From Kosakonia sp. SMBL-WEM22 (GTDB lineage Bacteria; Pseudomonadota; Gammaproteobacteria; Enterobacterales; Enterobacteriaceae): a stretch of DNA of 64,000 nt. The notes beneath the pieces are model-generated. The model was not told the DNA's origin, did not search any database, and saw nothing but the letters and a program-made list of their open reading frames with translations. The position numbers were made by a program, and so were the translations under genes. Shown here in pieces: positions 1 through 10,400 of this stretch; position 1 is the stretch's first letter; every line of letters starts with the position of its first letter. Location: assembly GCF_014490785.1 (NCBI RefSeq), contig NZ_CP051488.1, positions 3,782,001 through 3,846,000 of the forward strand, in the 5' to 3' direction.

Positions 1-842
1 ATGCGCGTCTCCACCAGCAGTTGATCCTCCAACGGCACAATCTCCATCAGCTTGCCGCCTGGCTGCACCACCCCGCCCACGGTGTTGATCTGCACATCTT
101 TCACGATCCCGCGCACCGGTGAATTAAGCACGGCGCGATCCAGCTGATCCGCTTTGCCCGCCATCACCTGCAGCTGCGCATCAAGATCGGCATTATTTTT
201 CACCTGCTCTTCGCGGGCGCGTACCGCAAACTGGTTACGCGCCTCGTCGATTTTCCCCTTCAGCTCCGTCGCCTGGCGTTGCAGGCGAATCACCTCGACA
301 TCGCTCGCCGCCCCTTTCGCCACCAGCGGCTGCGTCATGCGCAGCTCCGACATCACCAGCTGATGCGTTTTTTGCAGATTTGCCACCGTCTCGTTGAGAT
401 TGCGCCGCCGCGACTCATAGAGCTGCCGCTCGCGGGCGACCAGATCCGGCTCGCGCATCGATTCGGCGCTAAAGCGCAGCGGCTCACCGGTCAGCTCCGA
501 GCGCAGACGCTCGCTGGAGGCGCGCAGTGCCCTGACGCGCGCCGCCGCTTCACCATAGTTAGACTGAAAACGGGTCGGATCGAGACGCGCCAGCATCTGC
601 CCGCGCTCAACAATATCGCCCTCTTTTACCATCAGGGCGCTAACGATCCCGCCATCAAGGCTTTCAATCACCTGTGCATGAGTTGAAGGGGTAATTTTGC
701 CGGTGCCGACCGTCACTTCATCAAGAATGGCAAACGCCGCCCAGGCGATAAATACCACCAGTCCAATTAGCGTCAGCCAGATCACCGATGAGTAGAAGCG
801 CCCCTGCCGCGCCAGTTCATCCTGCATTGAGAGTTGACTCAT
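1..842 (-). CDS. HlyD-family type I secretion periplasmic adaptor (3' end cut by window)
   Basis: Membrane-fusion adaptor that would join the inner-membrane ABC transporter to the TolC-like channel across the periplasm for export of the adhesin. Translating the minus strand from the ATG at 842 gives MSQLSMQDELARQGRFYSSV, then one hydrophobic helix (about residues 20-42), then a biotinyl-lipoyl-like stretch (VIESLDGGIVSALMVKEGD) and a long charged region rich in Arg, Glu and Gln typical of the alpha-helical hairpin. An SD-like GGAG lies 6 nt before the start, and the gene begins 10 nt after the ABC gene stop, so the two are co-transcribed. In Salmonella the equivalent gene belongs to the bapABCD operon. 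About 280 codons are visible and the C-terminus is outside the window. Confidence 0.9.
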   Translation of the reverse strand, partial: MSQLSMQDELARQGRFYSSVIWLTLIGLVVFIAWAAFAILDEVTVGTGKITPSTHAQVIESLDGGIVSALMVKEGDIVERGQMLARLDPTRFQSNYGEAAARVRALRASSERLRSELTGEPLRFSAESMREPDLVARERQLYESRRRNLNETVANLQKTHQLVMSELRMTQPLVAKGAASDVEVIRLQRQATELKGKIDEARNQFAVRAREEQVKNNADLDAQLQVMAGKADQLDRAVLNSPVRGIVKDVQINTVGGVVQPGGKLMEIVPLEDQLLVETR

Positions 843-852
843 TTCCTGCTCC

Positions 853-2985
853 TCAACCGATGGACGCCACGTTACTGTTGCGCGCCGCCTGTTTCAGCAG
901 CGTATCGCGCGGCCCATCGGCCACCACTTTGCCGTTCTCCATCACCACAATCCGGTCCACTAAGTTGAGCAGCGCCGGGCGATGGGTTACCAGCACCAGC
1001 GTGCGCCCGGTGAGCCACTGTTGTAGCTGGCGGATGACCCACGCTTCCAGTTGCTCATCCATTGAGGCCGTTGGTTCATCCAGCAACACAATTTGCGGAT
1101 TGCGCACAATCAAACGGCTCAGCAGCACCATCTGCCGCTGGCCGCCGGAGAGCCCACGCCCGCCTTCGTTAATCAGCCGATCGAGACTTGCGGCATCCTG
1201 CTGCACAAGGTTGATCGCCCCGCTGATGCGTAGCGCCTGAATCAGCTCCGCTTCGGTAGCATGCGGATGTCCCAGCATCAGGTTCTGGCGCAGCGTGCCG
1301 AAAAAGAGGCGCGAATCCTGCGACAGATAACCCACCTGGCGGCGCACGTCCGTCGGATCGATATGCGCCATATCAACGCCATCAATAATCACTTTCCCTT
1401 TGCTGGCCTGTGCCTGGCCGGAGAGCAGTTTCAGCAGCGTTGATTTCCCGGCACCGGTTTTGCCAAGAATGGCTACCCGCTCGCCCGGTTTGATCTCCAG
1501 CTCATTAATATTTAGCGCCAAATCGCCCTTCTCTTCGTCATAGCTGTACTGCATTTGCTGCAGCTGAAAGTGTCCAGCCAGCACCGGGCAGTGCGCCATC
1601 TTCTTATCCGCCTCTTTATCGAGCGGCTTTTTCAGTAGATCGTTGAGGCCACTCATCGCCGATTTAGCATGCTGCCAGCGGGAGAAGACCATGGTGAGCT
1701 GCATCAGCGGCGCAATCGTGCGCGAAGAGAGCAGGCTACAGGCCACCAGTGTCCCGGTCGTAATGTCGCCATCGATCACCAGAAAACAGCCAAACACCAG
1801 CATCCCGGCATAGGTGATCTGCTGCACTGTCGAGGCCCAGCCGCTCAGCCGAGCGCCCCATACGCGCTGCTTCATGCCAACATTTGCCCCCACGGCATGG
1901 GTGTTCTCCCACTGCCGCTGGAAGTAGGGCTCGGCCTGTAACGCTTTAATGTCCTCCACCCCTTCGATGGACTCCACCAGCACCGCGTTGCGGATCGCAC
2001 TCTCGCGCATCCCCGCTTTTGCCAGCTTCGACATCGGCCACTGCACCAGCAGCCCGGGGATGATAATCAGCGGAATGGCAATCAGCGGGATGATCACCAG
2101 AGGGCCGCCGACCAGCGCCATGATGCCGAGAAAGAGCAGCACAAAGGGGATATCCATCGCCGCGCCGACGGTAGTAGAGGTAAGCAGTTCGCGCACCTGA
2201 TCGAGCTCGCGCAGCTGGGAGATAAAGGATCCGGTCGATTTGGGGCGCGCATCGTTTTTGATCGCCATTGCGCGGGCAAAAAAGAGCGAAGAGACATTAA
2301 GGTCGATATGTTTGCCCATAATGTCAGAGACATGGGTCCGCGCGAGGCGGATAAAGAACTCCAGCGCCGCCGCCAGCAGGACGCCGAAAAAGAGCACCCA
2401 CAGCGTCGGCAGGGATTGCGCCGGGATCACCCGGTCATAAACCTGCATCGAGAAAAGAATACCAGCCAGCGCCAGCACGTTCCCGACCACCGAGGCGAGA
2501 GCGATCTCCGCCAGCTTGCGCCCGCTGTGGCGAAAGTGCTTCCAGAACCAGTGCGCCTCCCACGGACGGGTAAAATCATCGATCCGCGAATCGCGCCCGC
2601 GCGCGGCGATGCCCAGCATCACCACTTCAGGCTTGATGCGGGTGAGCAGCGTCTCCAGCGGCTCTTCGCGCACCAGATCGCCACCATTATTAAGCCAGTA
2701 GGTCGCCAGCCCGTCGGCATCCAGCGACTCGAGCAGCAGCAGCTCCCCGCCCTCCAGCTGCACAATCACCGGCAAGTTTTGCGCATTCCAGCGCATGCGG
2801 GCGAGCGGCACACTGCGCACCTGCAACCCCATTAATCCGCTCAGGCGCTCAAGCTTTGCGCTGAGCGGCAGCGCTTCAAACCAGCGCATCTGTTGACGCA
2901 CCGCAGGCGCATCGGCGGGCAGGCCAAAGCGTCCTGCCGCGCGCACCATCACATTAATCCAGCTTTCGGTATCCGGCTCTTGCAT
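853..2985 (-). CDS. Type I secretion ABC transporter (permease-ATPase) with C39-like N-terminal domain
   Basis: Inner-membrane exporter energising secretion of the BapA-type adhesin. Residues 1-130 form a peptidase C39-like domain without a recognisable catalytic Cys, as is usual for LapB/HlyB exporters of uncleaved adhesins. A six-helix transmembrane domain follows (about 150-430). The ATPase domain has Walker A GKTGAGKST near residue 508, signature LSGGQRQ near 608 and Walker B IVLLDEPTAS near 630. I chose the ATG at 2985, 5 nt after AGGAG; an in-frame GTG two codons upstream (2991) is the alternative. The 710-residue length is normal for the family. The gene lies between the TolC-like gene (22 nt upstream) and the HlyD-like gene (10 nt downstream). 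Confidence 0.94.
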   Translation of the reverse strand: MQEPDTESWINVMVRAAGRFGLPADAPAVRQQMRWFEALPLSAKLERLSGLMGLQVRSVPLARMRWNAQNLPVIVQLEGGELLLLESLDADGLATYWLNNGGDLVREEPLETLLTRIKPEVVMLGIAARGRDSRIDDFTRPWEAHWFWKHFRHSGRKLAEIALASVVGNVLALAGILFSMQVYDRVIPAQSLPTLWVLFFGVLLAAALEFFIRLARTHVSDIMGKHIDLNVSSLFFARAMAIKNDARPKSTGSFISQLRELDQVRELLTSTTVGAAMDIPFVLLFLGIMALVGGPLVIIPLIAIPLIIIPGLLVQWPMSKLAKAGMRESAIRNAVLVESIEGVEDIKALQAEPYFQRQWENTHAVGANVGMKQRVWGARLSGWASTVQQITYAGMLVFGCFLVIDGDITTGTLVACSLLSSRTIAPLMQLTMVFSRWQHAKSAMSGLNDLLKKPLDKEADKKMAHCPVLAGHFQLQQMQYSYDEEKGDLALNINELEIKPGERVAILGKTGAGKSTLLKLLSGQAQASKGKVIIDGVDMAHIDPTDVRRQVGYLSQDSRLFFGTLRQNLMLGHPHATEAELIQALRISGAINLVQQDAASLDRLINEGGRGLSGGQRQMVLLSRLIVRNPQIVLLDEPTASMDEQLEAWVIRQLQQWLTGRTLVLVTHRPALLNLVDRIVVMENGKVVADGPRDTLLKQAARNSNVASIG

Positions 2986-3006
2986 TACCACTCCTGTGTT
3001 GTGCGC

Positions 3007-4347
3007 TTACAGCGCGGGCAGGTCATCGCCCACGGTACGACTACGTTCAACCCCCAGCATATCGAGCAGGTTGTCTGCGGCGGCGGCATAGCGCACGGCG
3101 GCATCCCAGGCGTCATAGCGTGCGGTAATCGACGCGGTATCGGCCTGGAAGACATCCTGCTCAATACTGAGCAGATCGTTCAGGCTGCGCTTGCTCAGCC
3201 GGTACTCATCACGGTAGACGCCGCGCGCGCGTCCGGCGCTGTTGGCCTGCGCCTCGCCCGCCTGCTGGCGCAGCTGCGCGCCGGTCAAATCGGCCCACGC
3301 TGTGGCCGCCCGCTGGTTAACATCCAGTTTGCTGGCCTCCACCGCCGCCTGCGCATTGGCGCGATCGCCCTGCGCGGCATCGACACGGGCGCTTACCGCC
3401 CCGCCCTGGTAGAGCGGCGCATCGACCACCAGCTGTACCTGGTCATCCCAGTAGCTGCTTTGATCGTTCTGATAGCGGGTACGCCCCGCCTGCACCGAGA
3501 GCGTCGGCCAGTGCTGCGCCTGCGCCTGACGAATGCGCTGCTCTGCCGCCTGCTGTTTTGCCTGCGCGCTGCGCACGCTATTGTTGCGCTCATAGGGCAG
3601 CGCATCGAGGGTGATATTTTGTTTGAGGAGATCTTCAGGCAGGTCGGGCAAGTTATCGGCAACGACGCCGGTCAGCACGCTAAGTGCCGCCTGGGCGGAG
3701 CGCATCTGCGCCTCATATTGCGCAAGGGTAGCGTTCATCCCGGCGATGCGCGACTGCGCCTGTAGGCCATCGGAGGCCGAGCTTAATCCCGCTTCGGAGC
3801 GCAGCGTCGCCATTTCCAGCACGCTCTCCAGCGAGTGGATATTGTTGCGCGCCGCCTCACTCAGTGCCTGGTAGCGCTTGACCTGCAGATAGGCTTGCAG
3901 GGTCTGCATCCCCACTTCATTGAGGGTGCTGTTGAGATCGTAGCGCCAGGCATCAGAGAGATTGTGCTGCTCATCGATGCTGCCGCCCGTTTTACCAAAA
4001 TCGTAGATCAGCTGGCGTAAAGTGACGCCGCCGGAACCGTTATTATTTAATGACCCCGAAGAGTCGGTGCGGTGCGAGCGCCCCAGGTTGCCCTGCAGAG
4101 AGAGCTGCGGGAACCAGGCGCTCTCCGCCTCGGTTAAATTCGCCTCACCCACGCGGATCTGCGCGGCCGCCTGGGCAATTTTTGGGTTACGGGCAAAGGC
4201 GCGCAGAATGGCGTCTTTGATCGTAAGCTGCGCCGCGCGCTGTTCGCTTGGCGCTCTCTGCCAGCGAAAATCCTGCTCTTCGCCGGGTGCTGCTAACAGA
4301 CTCGTAACGGGCATAACCAACAACAACAACCCTACCGCTCTTTTCAT
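3007..4347 (-). CDS. TolC-family outer-membrane channel of the adhesin secretion system
   Basis: Outer-membrane efflux protein of 446 residues, expected to complete the type I secretion channel for the giant adhesin. It starts with a clear signal peptide (MKRAVGLLLLVMPVTSLLA, cleavage near residue 19-20). Two long Ala/Gln/Arg-rich coiled segments follow, typical of the two TolC-like repeats (OEP family), including AFARNPKIAQAAAQIRVGEA and SLNDLLSIEQDVFQA. It is the first gene after bapA on the same strand, 68 nt downstream, and resembles LapE/BapB-type dedicated channels more than housekeeping TolC in its context. Assignment to the family is firm; the dedicated partnership is inferred from the operon. 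Confidence 0.92.
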   Translation of the reverse strand: MKRAVGLLLLVMPVTSLLAAPGEEQDFRWQRAPSEQRAAQLTIKDAILRAFARNPKIAQAAAQIRVGEANLTEAESAWFPQLSLQGNLGRSHRTDSSGSLNNNGSGGVTLRQLIYDFGKTGGSIDEQHNLSDAWRYDLNSTLNEVGMQTLQAYLQVKRYQALSEAARNNIHSLESVLEMATLRSEAGLSSASDGLQAQSRIAGMNATLAQYEAQMRSAQAALSVLTGVVADNLPDLPEDLLKQNITLDALPYERNNSVRSAQAKQQAAEQRIRQAQAQHWPTLSVQAGRTRYQNDQSSYWDDQVQLVVDAPLYQGGAVSARVDAAQGDRANAQAAVEASKLDVNQRAATAWADLTGAQLRQQAGEAQANSAGRARGVYRDEYRLSKRSLNDLLSIEQDVFQADTASITARYDAWDAAVRYAAAADNLLDMLGVERSRTVGDDLPAL

Positions 4348-4389
4348 TCATCCACCCCTGATGTGCCCGTAATGACCTCTTCCTTAATG

Positions 4390-4407
4390 CGCCTCATCCC
4401 TGAGGCG
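4390..4407 (-). other. Stem-loop between adhesin and secretion genes
   Basis: A perfect 7-bp stem with a 4-nt loop (CGCCTCA-TCCC-TGAGGCG) lies in the 68-nt gap after the adhesin stop. No T-tract follows on the minus strand, so it is more likely an mRNA-stability or partial attenuation element, which would let the adhesin be made in excess over its exporter, than a full terminator. The role is inferred. Confidence 0.45.
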
Positions 4408-4415
4408 GCAGAACG

Positions 4416-7400
4416 TCAGACCATATTGACGTGCAGGCCATGCTGGATCAGCACATCGCTGAGGGTATTGGCCTGCGAACTGTTGTGATAAACGTCGAAC
4501 TGAATACCATCTATATCGCGATGGCCGCTGATAGCCCAGGTATCGCTGACGCCGTGCTTGAGGTTGATCTCATCCCCAACGCTCCCTTTGATCAGCAAAT
4601 CATCTTCTGGTTTATCGGTGATGCTAAGTGCCTCGTTGACATCCAGCGTGATGCTGTTGCTGCCCGACTTACCAAGATCAATTACCTCGATATTGCTGAT
4701 TTTGCTCCCCAGTTCGATCAGGTTTAGCAGCAGGTTGGCGCCGTCGAGCACCAGCGTATCCATCCCCGCGCCGCCATCGATCTGCACAAAGCCGAGAGAA
4801 GAGAGGTGAATAGTGTCGTTGCCGCTGCTCCCCTCGACGCTCTCGCCGCTTTCGCTGGTACCGTCGGCAAGATCGATGCTCAGCCCACCGATGGTGTAGC
4901 TTTCGTCGCTTGCCGTAGCGGCAGCCGCCGTTTCCGTCTCTGGCTGACGCGCCGTTTCCACCGTGGCCGTATGCTGCGTATTCAGGCGGTCACTGCTGGT
5001 GGAGTCCGACTCTTCGCTCACGCTCGCTGCCAGCAGCGAGAAGGTGTTAGCTTCTGCCATCAGCGACGCGCTGGTGCCCGCGGGCGGCGTGGTAGTCGGG
5101 TTGCTGCCGTTAAGGCCAACGTTGAGGTAGGCCAGGTTGCCCGCCACATCGGCGGCGTAGAGGTTCACCACCGTATTGAGCGAAAGGATTTTCGCCAGGT
5201 CGAGGCCGACATCAAGCTGCGTTGACCACTTCCCGTCTGCGCCGACAATCGCCGTCGCCATGGCGAGGTTGAGTAAATTAACGCGAACAATCGCCCCTTG
5301 ATTGAGATTAGTTGACGCACCGCTGATCGTCAGTTTTGCCGACCCTACCAACCCTAGCAGGACGTTGCCGAGGATGCCGGTCAGGTTAGTAATCGGGTTG
5401 GTGCTCAGCGTCGGCTGGGTCAGTTTCACCTGCACATCGGCTTCCGTAGCGGTGGTGTTGCCCACCCGGTCAGTTACCGAAATGCCTACTTTCGCCGCGC
5501 CGCTGCTCAGCCCCTGCAGCAGGGTTTTATTCACCGTCGCCGTCCAGTTGCCGTTGGCATCGACGGTGGCGTTTATCGCCGTACCGCCAACGGTCACCAC
5601 CACTTTCGAGCCGCTGACTACGCCGCCAATTTTGCCGCCGATCACCTGCCCATTGGCCGCTTCACTGATGTTCAGATAGCCGTCATTACCGAAGAGCGAG
5701 GAGAGAGAAATGGTCGGCAGGTTATGGGTAATGACATCCAGCGGGCTGGTAACGTTCGCCACTTTCCCGGCGGCGTTGGTCACCGCGACGCTCACCGCCT
5801 GGGTGCCATCCGCCAGCGCGCTGAGATCGACTTTAGGTACCGTTACGCTCCAGCTACCGTTCGACGCCACGGTAGTAAGGTAGTTTTTACCGCCAACCGT
5901 AACCGTCAACTGCGAACCGACGGCGTTCTGGCTGGTGCCGGAAATCACCTGCGCGGTGGTGATATCCGCAAGGCTCAGGGCGCCATCACCAAACAGCGAA
6001 GTGATCGCCACCGTCGGCAGGGCCTGGATCGCCACGCTGGCGCTCTGCACCACATTGGCGATATTGCCCGCTGCATCCGTCGCGCTGGCAGAGACCTGCA
6101 GCGCATTGTTGCCATCCTGCAGGTTTTGCAGCGACACCGCCGGGATCGCCAGCTGCCACTGACCATTGGCACCGACGGTGGTGGTGTAGGAGAGCAGACC
6201 GACCTTCACGGTGATCTGCGTGCCCGCCGCCAGGTTGCTGCTGGTGCCGGAGAGGATCGGGTTGGAGAGCAGATCGTTAAGATCCAGCGTCCCGTTGCCA
6301 AACAGCGTGTTGATACCGATCGAGGGCACCGCCTGCACAATGGCGTTCACCAGTTGGCTGCCGGTCGCGGTGTTACCTACCGCATCGGTTACCGTTGCCG
6401 TCACGCTCAGGGTGCCATCGGCGATGGAAGCCAGCGCACCGGCCGAGAGTGCCAGCGACCAGCGCCCATCGGTGACCGGCACCTGATAAGCCGTGCCGCC
6501 AACATTGACCGTCACCTGCCCGGAGGTCAGCCCGGTAACGGTGCCGGAGATAGTCTGCGCCGCCAGCGCTTCGCTCTGGTTGAGGAAACCATCGTTGCCA
6601 AACAGGGAGGTGATCGCCACCGTCGGCACATTTTTCACGCCGATAATCACCTGGCTCCCTGCCGTGGTGGAACTGTTACCGTCCGGCGTGAGCAGCGTGA
6701 TAGAAGGCGTAAAGGTGCCGTCCGCCAGCCCGGCCAGATCCGTCGGCGTCAGGCCGATGGAGAAGTTGCCGTTAGCATCCACCACGCCATTAAAGACTTT
6801 GGCGCCAATCGCCACCTGAACGGTGCTGCCGATCGGCGCACCGCTCGCCACCCCGCTGATGGTTTGATTAACCAGTGAATCTGCCACGTTTAGTAAACCG
6901 TCGCCAAACAGCGTCACACTGTTGAGTACCGGCGCCACCAGGTTGACCTTCAGCCCCGCACTCTGCGACGCCTGGTTACCATACTGATCGGTGGCGGTAA
7001 TGGTGACAGTTTGCGTACCGCTGCCCAGCCCTTGTAGTGCGGCTTTCACCGCATCCGGCAGGTTCACCGACCAGCGTCCGCTGTTATCGACATTGGTAGT
7101 GAAAGCGGTGGCATCGCCAATCTTGATGGTCAGTGCGCGCCCGGCAAGGTTGGTCGCCGTACCGCTCAGCAGGCCGCTGGCAAGTTCAGGAATGCTCAGC
7201 ACACCGTCGCCAAACAGCGGATCGAGAGAGATAGCGGGCAGGTTATGGCTGACGACGTTAAAGCTGGCATCGCTCTTGATAACGTTGCCGAACTTATCGG
7301 TCACCGTCACGTTAGCTGACGCCGTACCGTCCGGCAGCACGCTCAGCAGTTCAGCGGGAAGCGCGGCGCTCCAGTTGCCCAGCGCATCAAGGGTGGCGGT

Positions 7401-10400
7401 AATTGCCCGGCCGCCAAAGTTCACCACTACGCTGGTGACATTGGCGACATTGCTCACCGTTCCGGAAAGGGTCTGCGCAACGGTGCTTTCAACGAGGTTA
7501 ATCACGTTATCGCCCGCGATCACCACATCGTTAACGACTGGCAGATCGGTTAGCGCCAGCCCGACATCCACCGTTTCATAGCGGGTATTACCATTGGCAT
7601 CGACCACACTCACCTGCAGTTGCAGGGTGTCGGCGACCAGCCCCTGCCAGAGAGAAGGTGGCAGTGAGAAGCTATAGGAGCCATCCGGCGCTACCGCCAG
7701 ATCGTTAATGGTAAAGTCTGTACCAATCACCGTCAGCGACACTTTCGCGCCGCGGTAATCGCCGCTCACCTTACCGGTGAGCAGCTGTGTGACCAGCGAT
7801 TCGGCGACGTTGAGGATGCCGTCGTTAAACACCTGGTCGATGGCCACGCCGAGGCCTTTGTTCAGCGCAACATTGAGGGAGAGGTTATTGCTCGAGGTGT
7901 TGCCCGCCGCATCCGTGGAGGAGATGGTGACCACCTGCGGCCCGTCGGTCAGGGTAGTGAGATCGAGCTGCGGAAAGGTGTGGCTCCAGTTACCCTGCTG
8001 ATCGACCGTGCCGGTCCAGCTCAATGGCCCAAGCTGAATGGTTACGCTGTTACCCGGCTCGCCCTGCCCCTGCAACACCACGCCGGAGACGGCGTTAACG
8101 CTGTTCAGCACCGCCGGGACGCCGAGCGCATCCACCTCAAGCAGCGGTGAAGAGGCATCAACGGTGAAGTTTTGGGTGGCGTTCGTCGCGTTGCCCGCCG
8201 CATCGCTCAGGGTCGCGGTAATGGTATAGCTGCCATCGTCCAGCGCCGCCATATCTGATAGCGGCACATCAACCGACCACGTGCCGTTAGCCACCAGTGC
8301 GGTATAGGTTTTACCATTCAGCGTGACGGTGACCAGGCTGCCATCGGCGTCAGAGGTGCCGCTGATGGTCTGCGCCACCGCTTTTTCACTGCTGTTGATA
8401 ACATCATCGCTGGTGAATTGCGCCATCGTCAGTTTGGGCGCGACGGTATCAACGATCACCGTCTGCGAAGCCGTAGCGCTGGCCTGCGCATCGCTGCGCA
8501 CCGTCAGGGTGTAGCTACCGTCCGGCAGCGCGGCGCGCGGCACATCCAGCGTCCAGCTGCCGTCGGCGTTGACGAACGCCGTGCCAAGCGTCGTTTGCCC
8601 ATTCAGGATGGTCAGGGTCGTGCCATTGAGGTTAAAAGCCTGACCGGAGAGTCGCAGCGTTCCGCTGCTGAACTCGCTGGCGTTGACGTAATTATCGCCA
8701 GCGACCAGATCCATATTCACCGAGTAAGTTGGCGGTGTGAGATTGATACTGAGCGTGCCAGCGTTATCTGCAGTGCCGATGTTACCCGCTTTATCGATCC
8801 CCTCAACGGTAATGGCACCGGGCTGCAGCTGCGCAAGCTCGGCTGGCGTTAACACCAGCTCCCAGCTGCCGTCCGCCAGAACGCGCGTCTCGAAGACTTT
8901 TCCACCGGTAAAGGTGACGCGCACCGTATCGCCGGTAGCTAAGCCGGTTGAGGTGCCACCAATCGCCTGACTGGTCTGGCTTTCAGCAAAGTCGAGCAGG
9001 TTATCGCCGGCAAACGGCGCGGTGACGCTAACTGTCGGCGGGTCGAGCAGCAGCGTGGTAGTAATGCTGGCTGTACCCACGTTTTGCGCGCCATCCGTCA
9101 CGCTGACGGTAACGCTTTGCTGGCCGCGTGCGGTGATGCTGCTCCAGTCGGCTGCATCCATCGCCAGCGTCCACTGATTGCCGTTCACCGTGGCGTCAAA
9201 GGTTTGATCGCCGATGGTCACTTTGACCTGCGCGTTAGCAGGGTAAGAAGTTGAGAAGGTGCCGCTCAGCGTGGTACCCGCCGCCGCTTCAGCCGCGCTG
9301 ACATAGCCATCGGCGAAGACCGGCGCAGTGATGGTGACCGACGGCGGCGTCAGCGCCACCTGATAATCAACGGTGCTGGTGTTACTGTTGCCATACTGAT
9401 CTTCGGCGTAGATCGCGATCTCATGCGCGCCCGGCGCGAGGGATTGCAGCGTACCGGCCGGGAGCACCACAGACCAGTTGCCGTTGGCATCGACACTGGC
9501 AGTGTAAGCCACGCCATCAATATCAATCTTCACCGTCACATACTGGTTCGGCCCGGTGGCACCGGTCAGACCTGTCAGCGTCACCTCGCTTGCCGCTTCG
9601 CTAATATTGACAATACGATCGCCAAACGGATTGGTCACCGTCGGTGCAGGCAGCGTGTTGTGTACCGTTACATCCGGGGTTTGCTGTGCATCGGTGGTTG
9701 CGGTGTTGCCCGCGCGATCGCGCACCGTGACGCTAAATGGCAGCGAGTCGTTATTGCTCAGTGCGGCTAAATCATCTTGCGGAATCGTCACCGACCAGTC
9801 ACCGTTCTCATTGACCGTGCCGGTGTAGGTTTGCGTGCCCAGTACCACCGATACGCTTTGCCCGGTGCCGATAACCCCCGTGTTACCGGTGATCAGTTGA
9901 TCGCTCAGGGTCTCATCGCGGTTAATGATGAAATCACCAAACGGCGTCACGTAGCTCGCCTGCGGCAACGCATTAATAATGGCTTCAAAACTGCCCTGCC
10001 CGGTCACCTGGTTATCCGCTGTATCAGTGACCGTAACGGTGACAGGCAGCACGCCATCCGGCAGCGCCTGTAACGTGGCGCTATCAACCTCCAGCGACCA
10101 GGTGCCATCCGCATTAATAGTCGCCGCAACCGGCGCGCCATTGTTAATGCTGACAGTAACCGAGGCAACGCGCGACGGATCGAGGTTAAGCTGCCCGCTC
10201 AGTGTTTGTGTACCCGCGGCCTCGGTGGCACTAAGAATACCGTCGGTAAAGGGCTGCGACAGCTGCGGCGCTGGCAGCGGATCGGTACGGATTTCCACAC
10301 TTGTCGGCTCAGAAAGTGTGGTGTTACCCGCGCGATCGGTTATCGAAACCTGCACATCGTGCGTCCCGTCGGTGAGGGCAATCAGCTGCGCCGGGGTCAG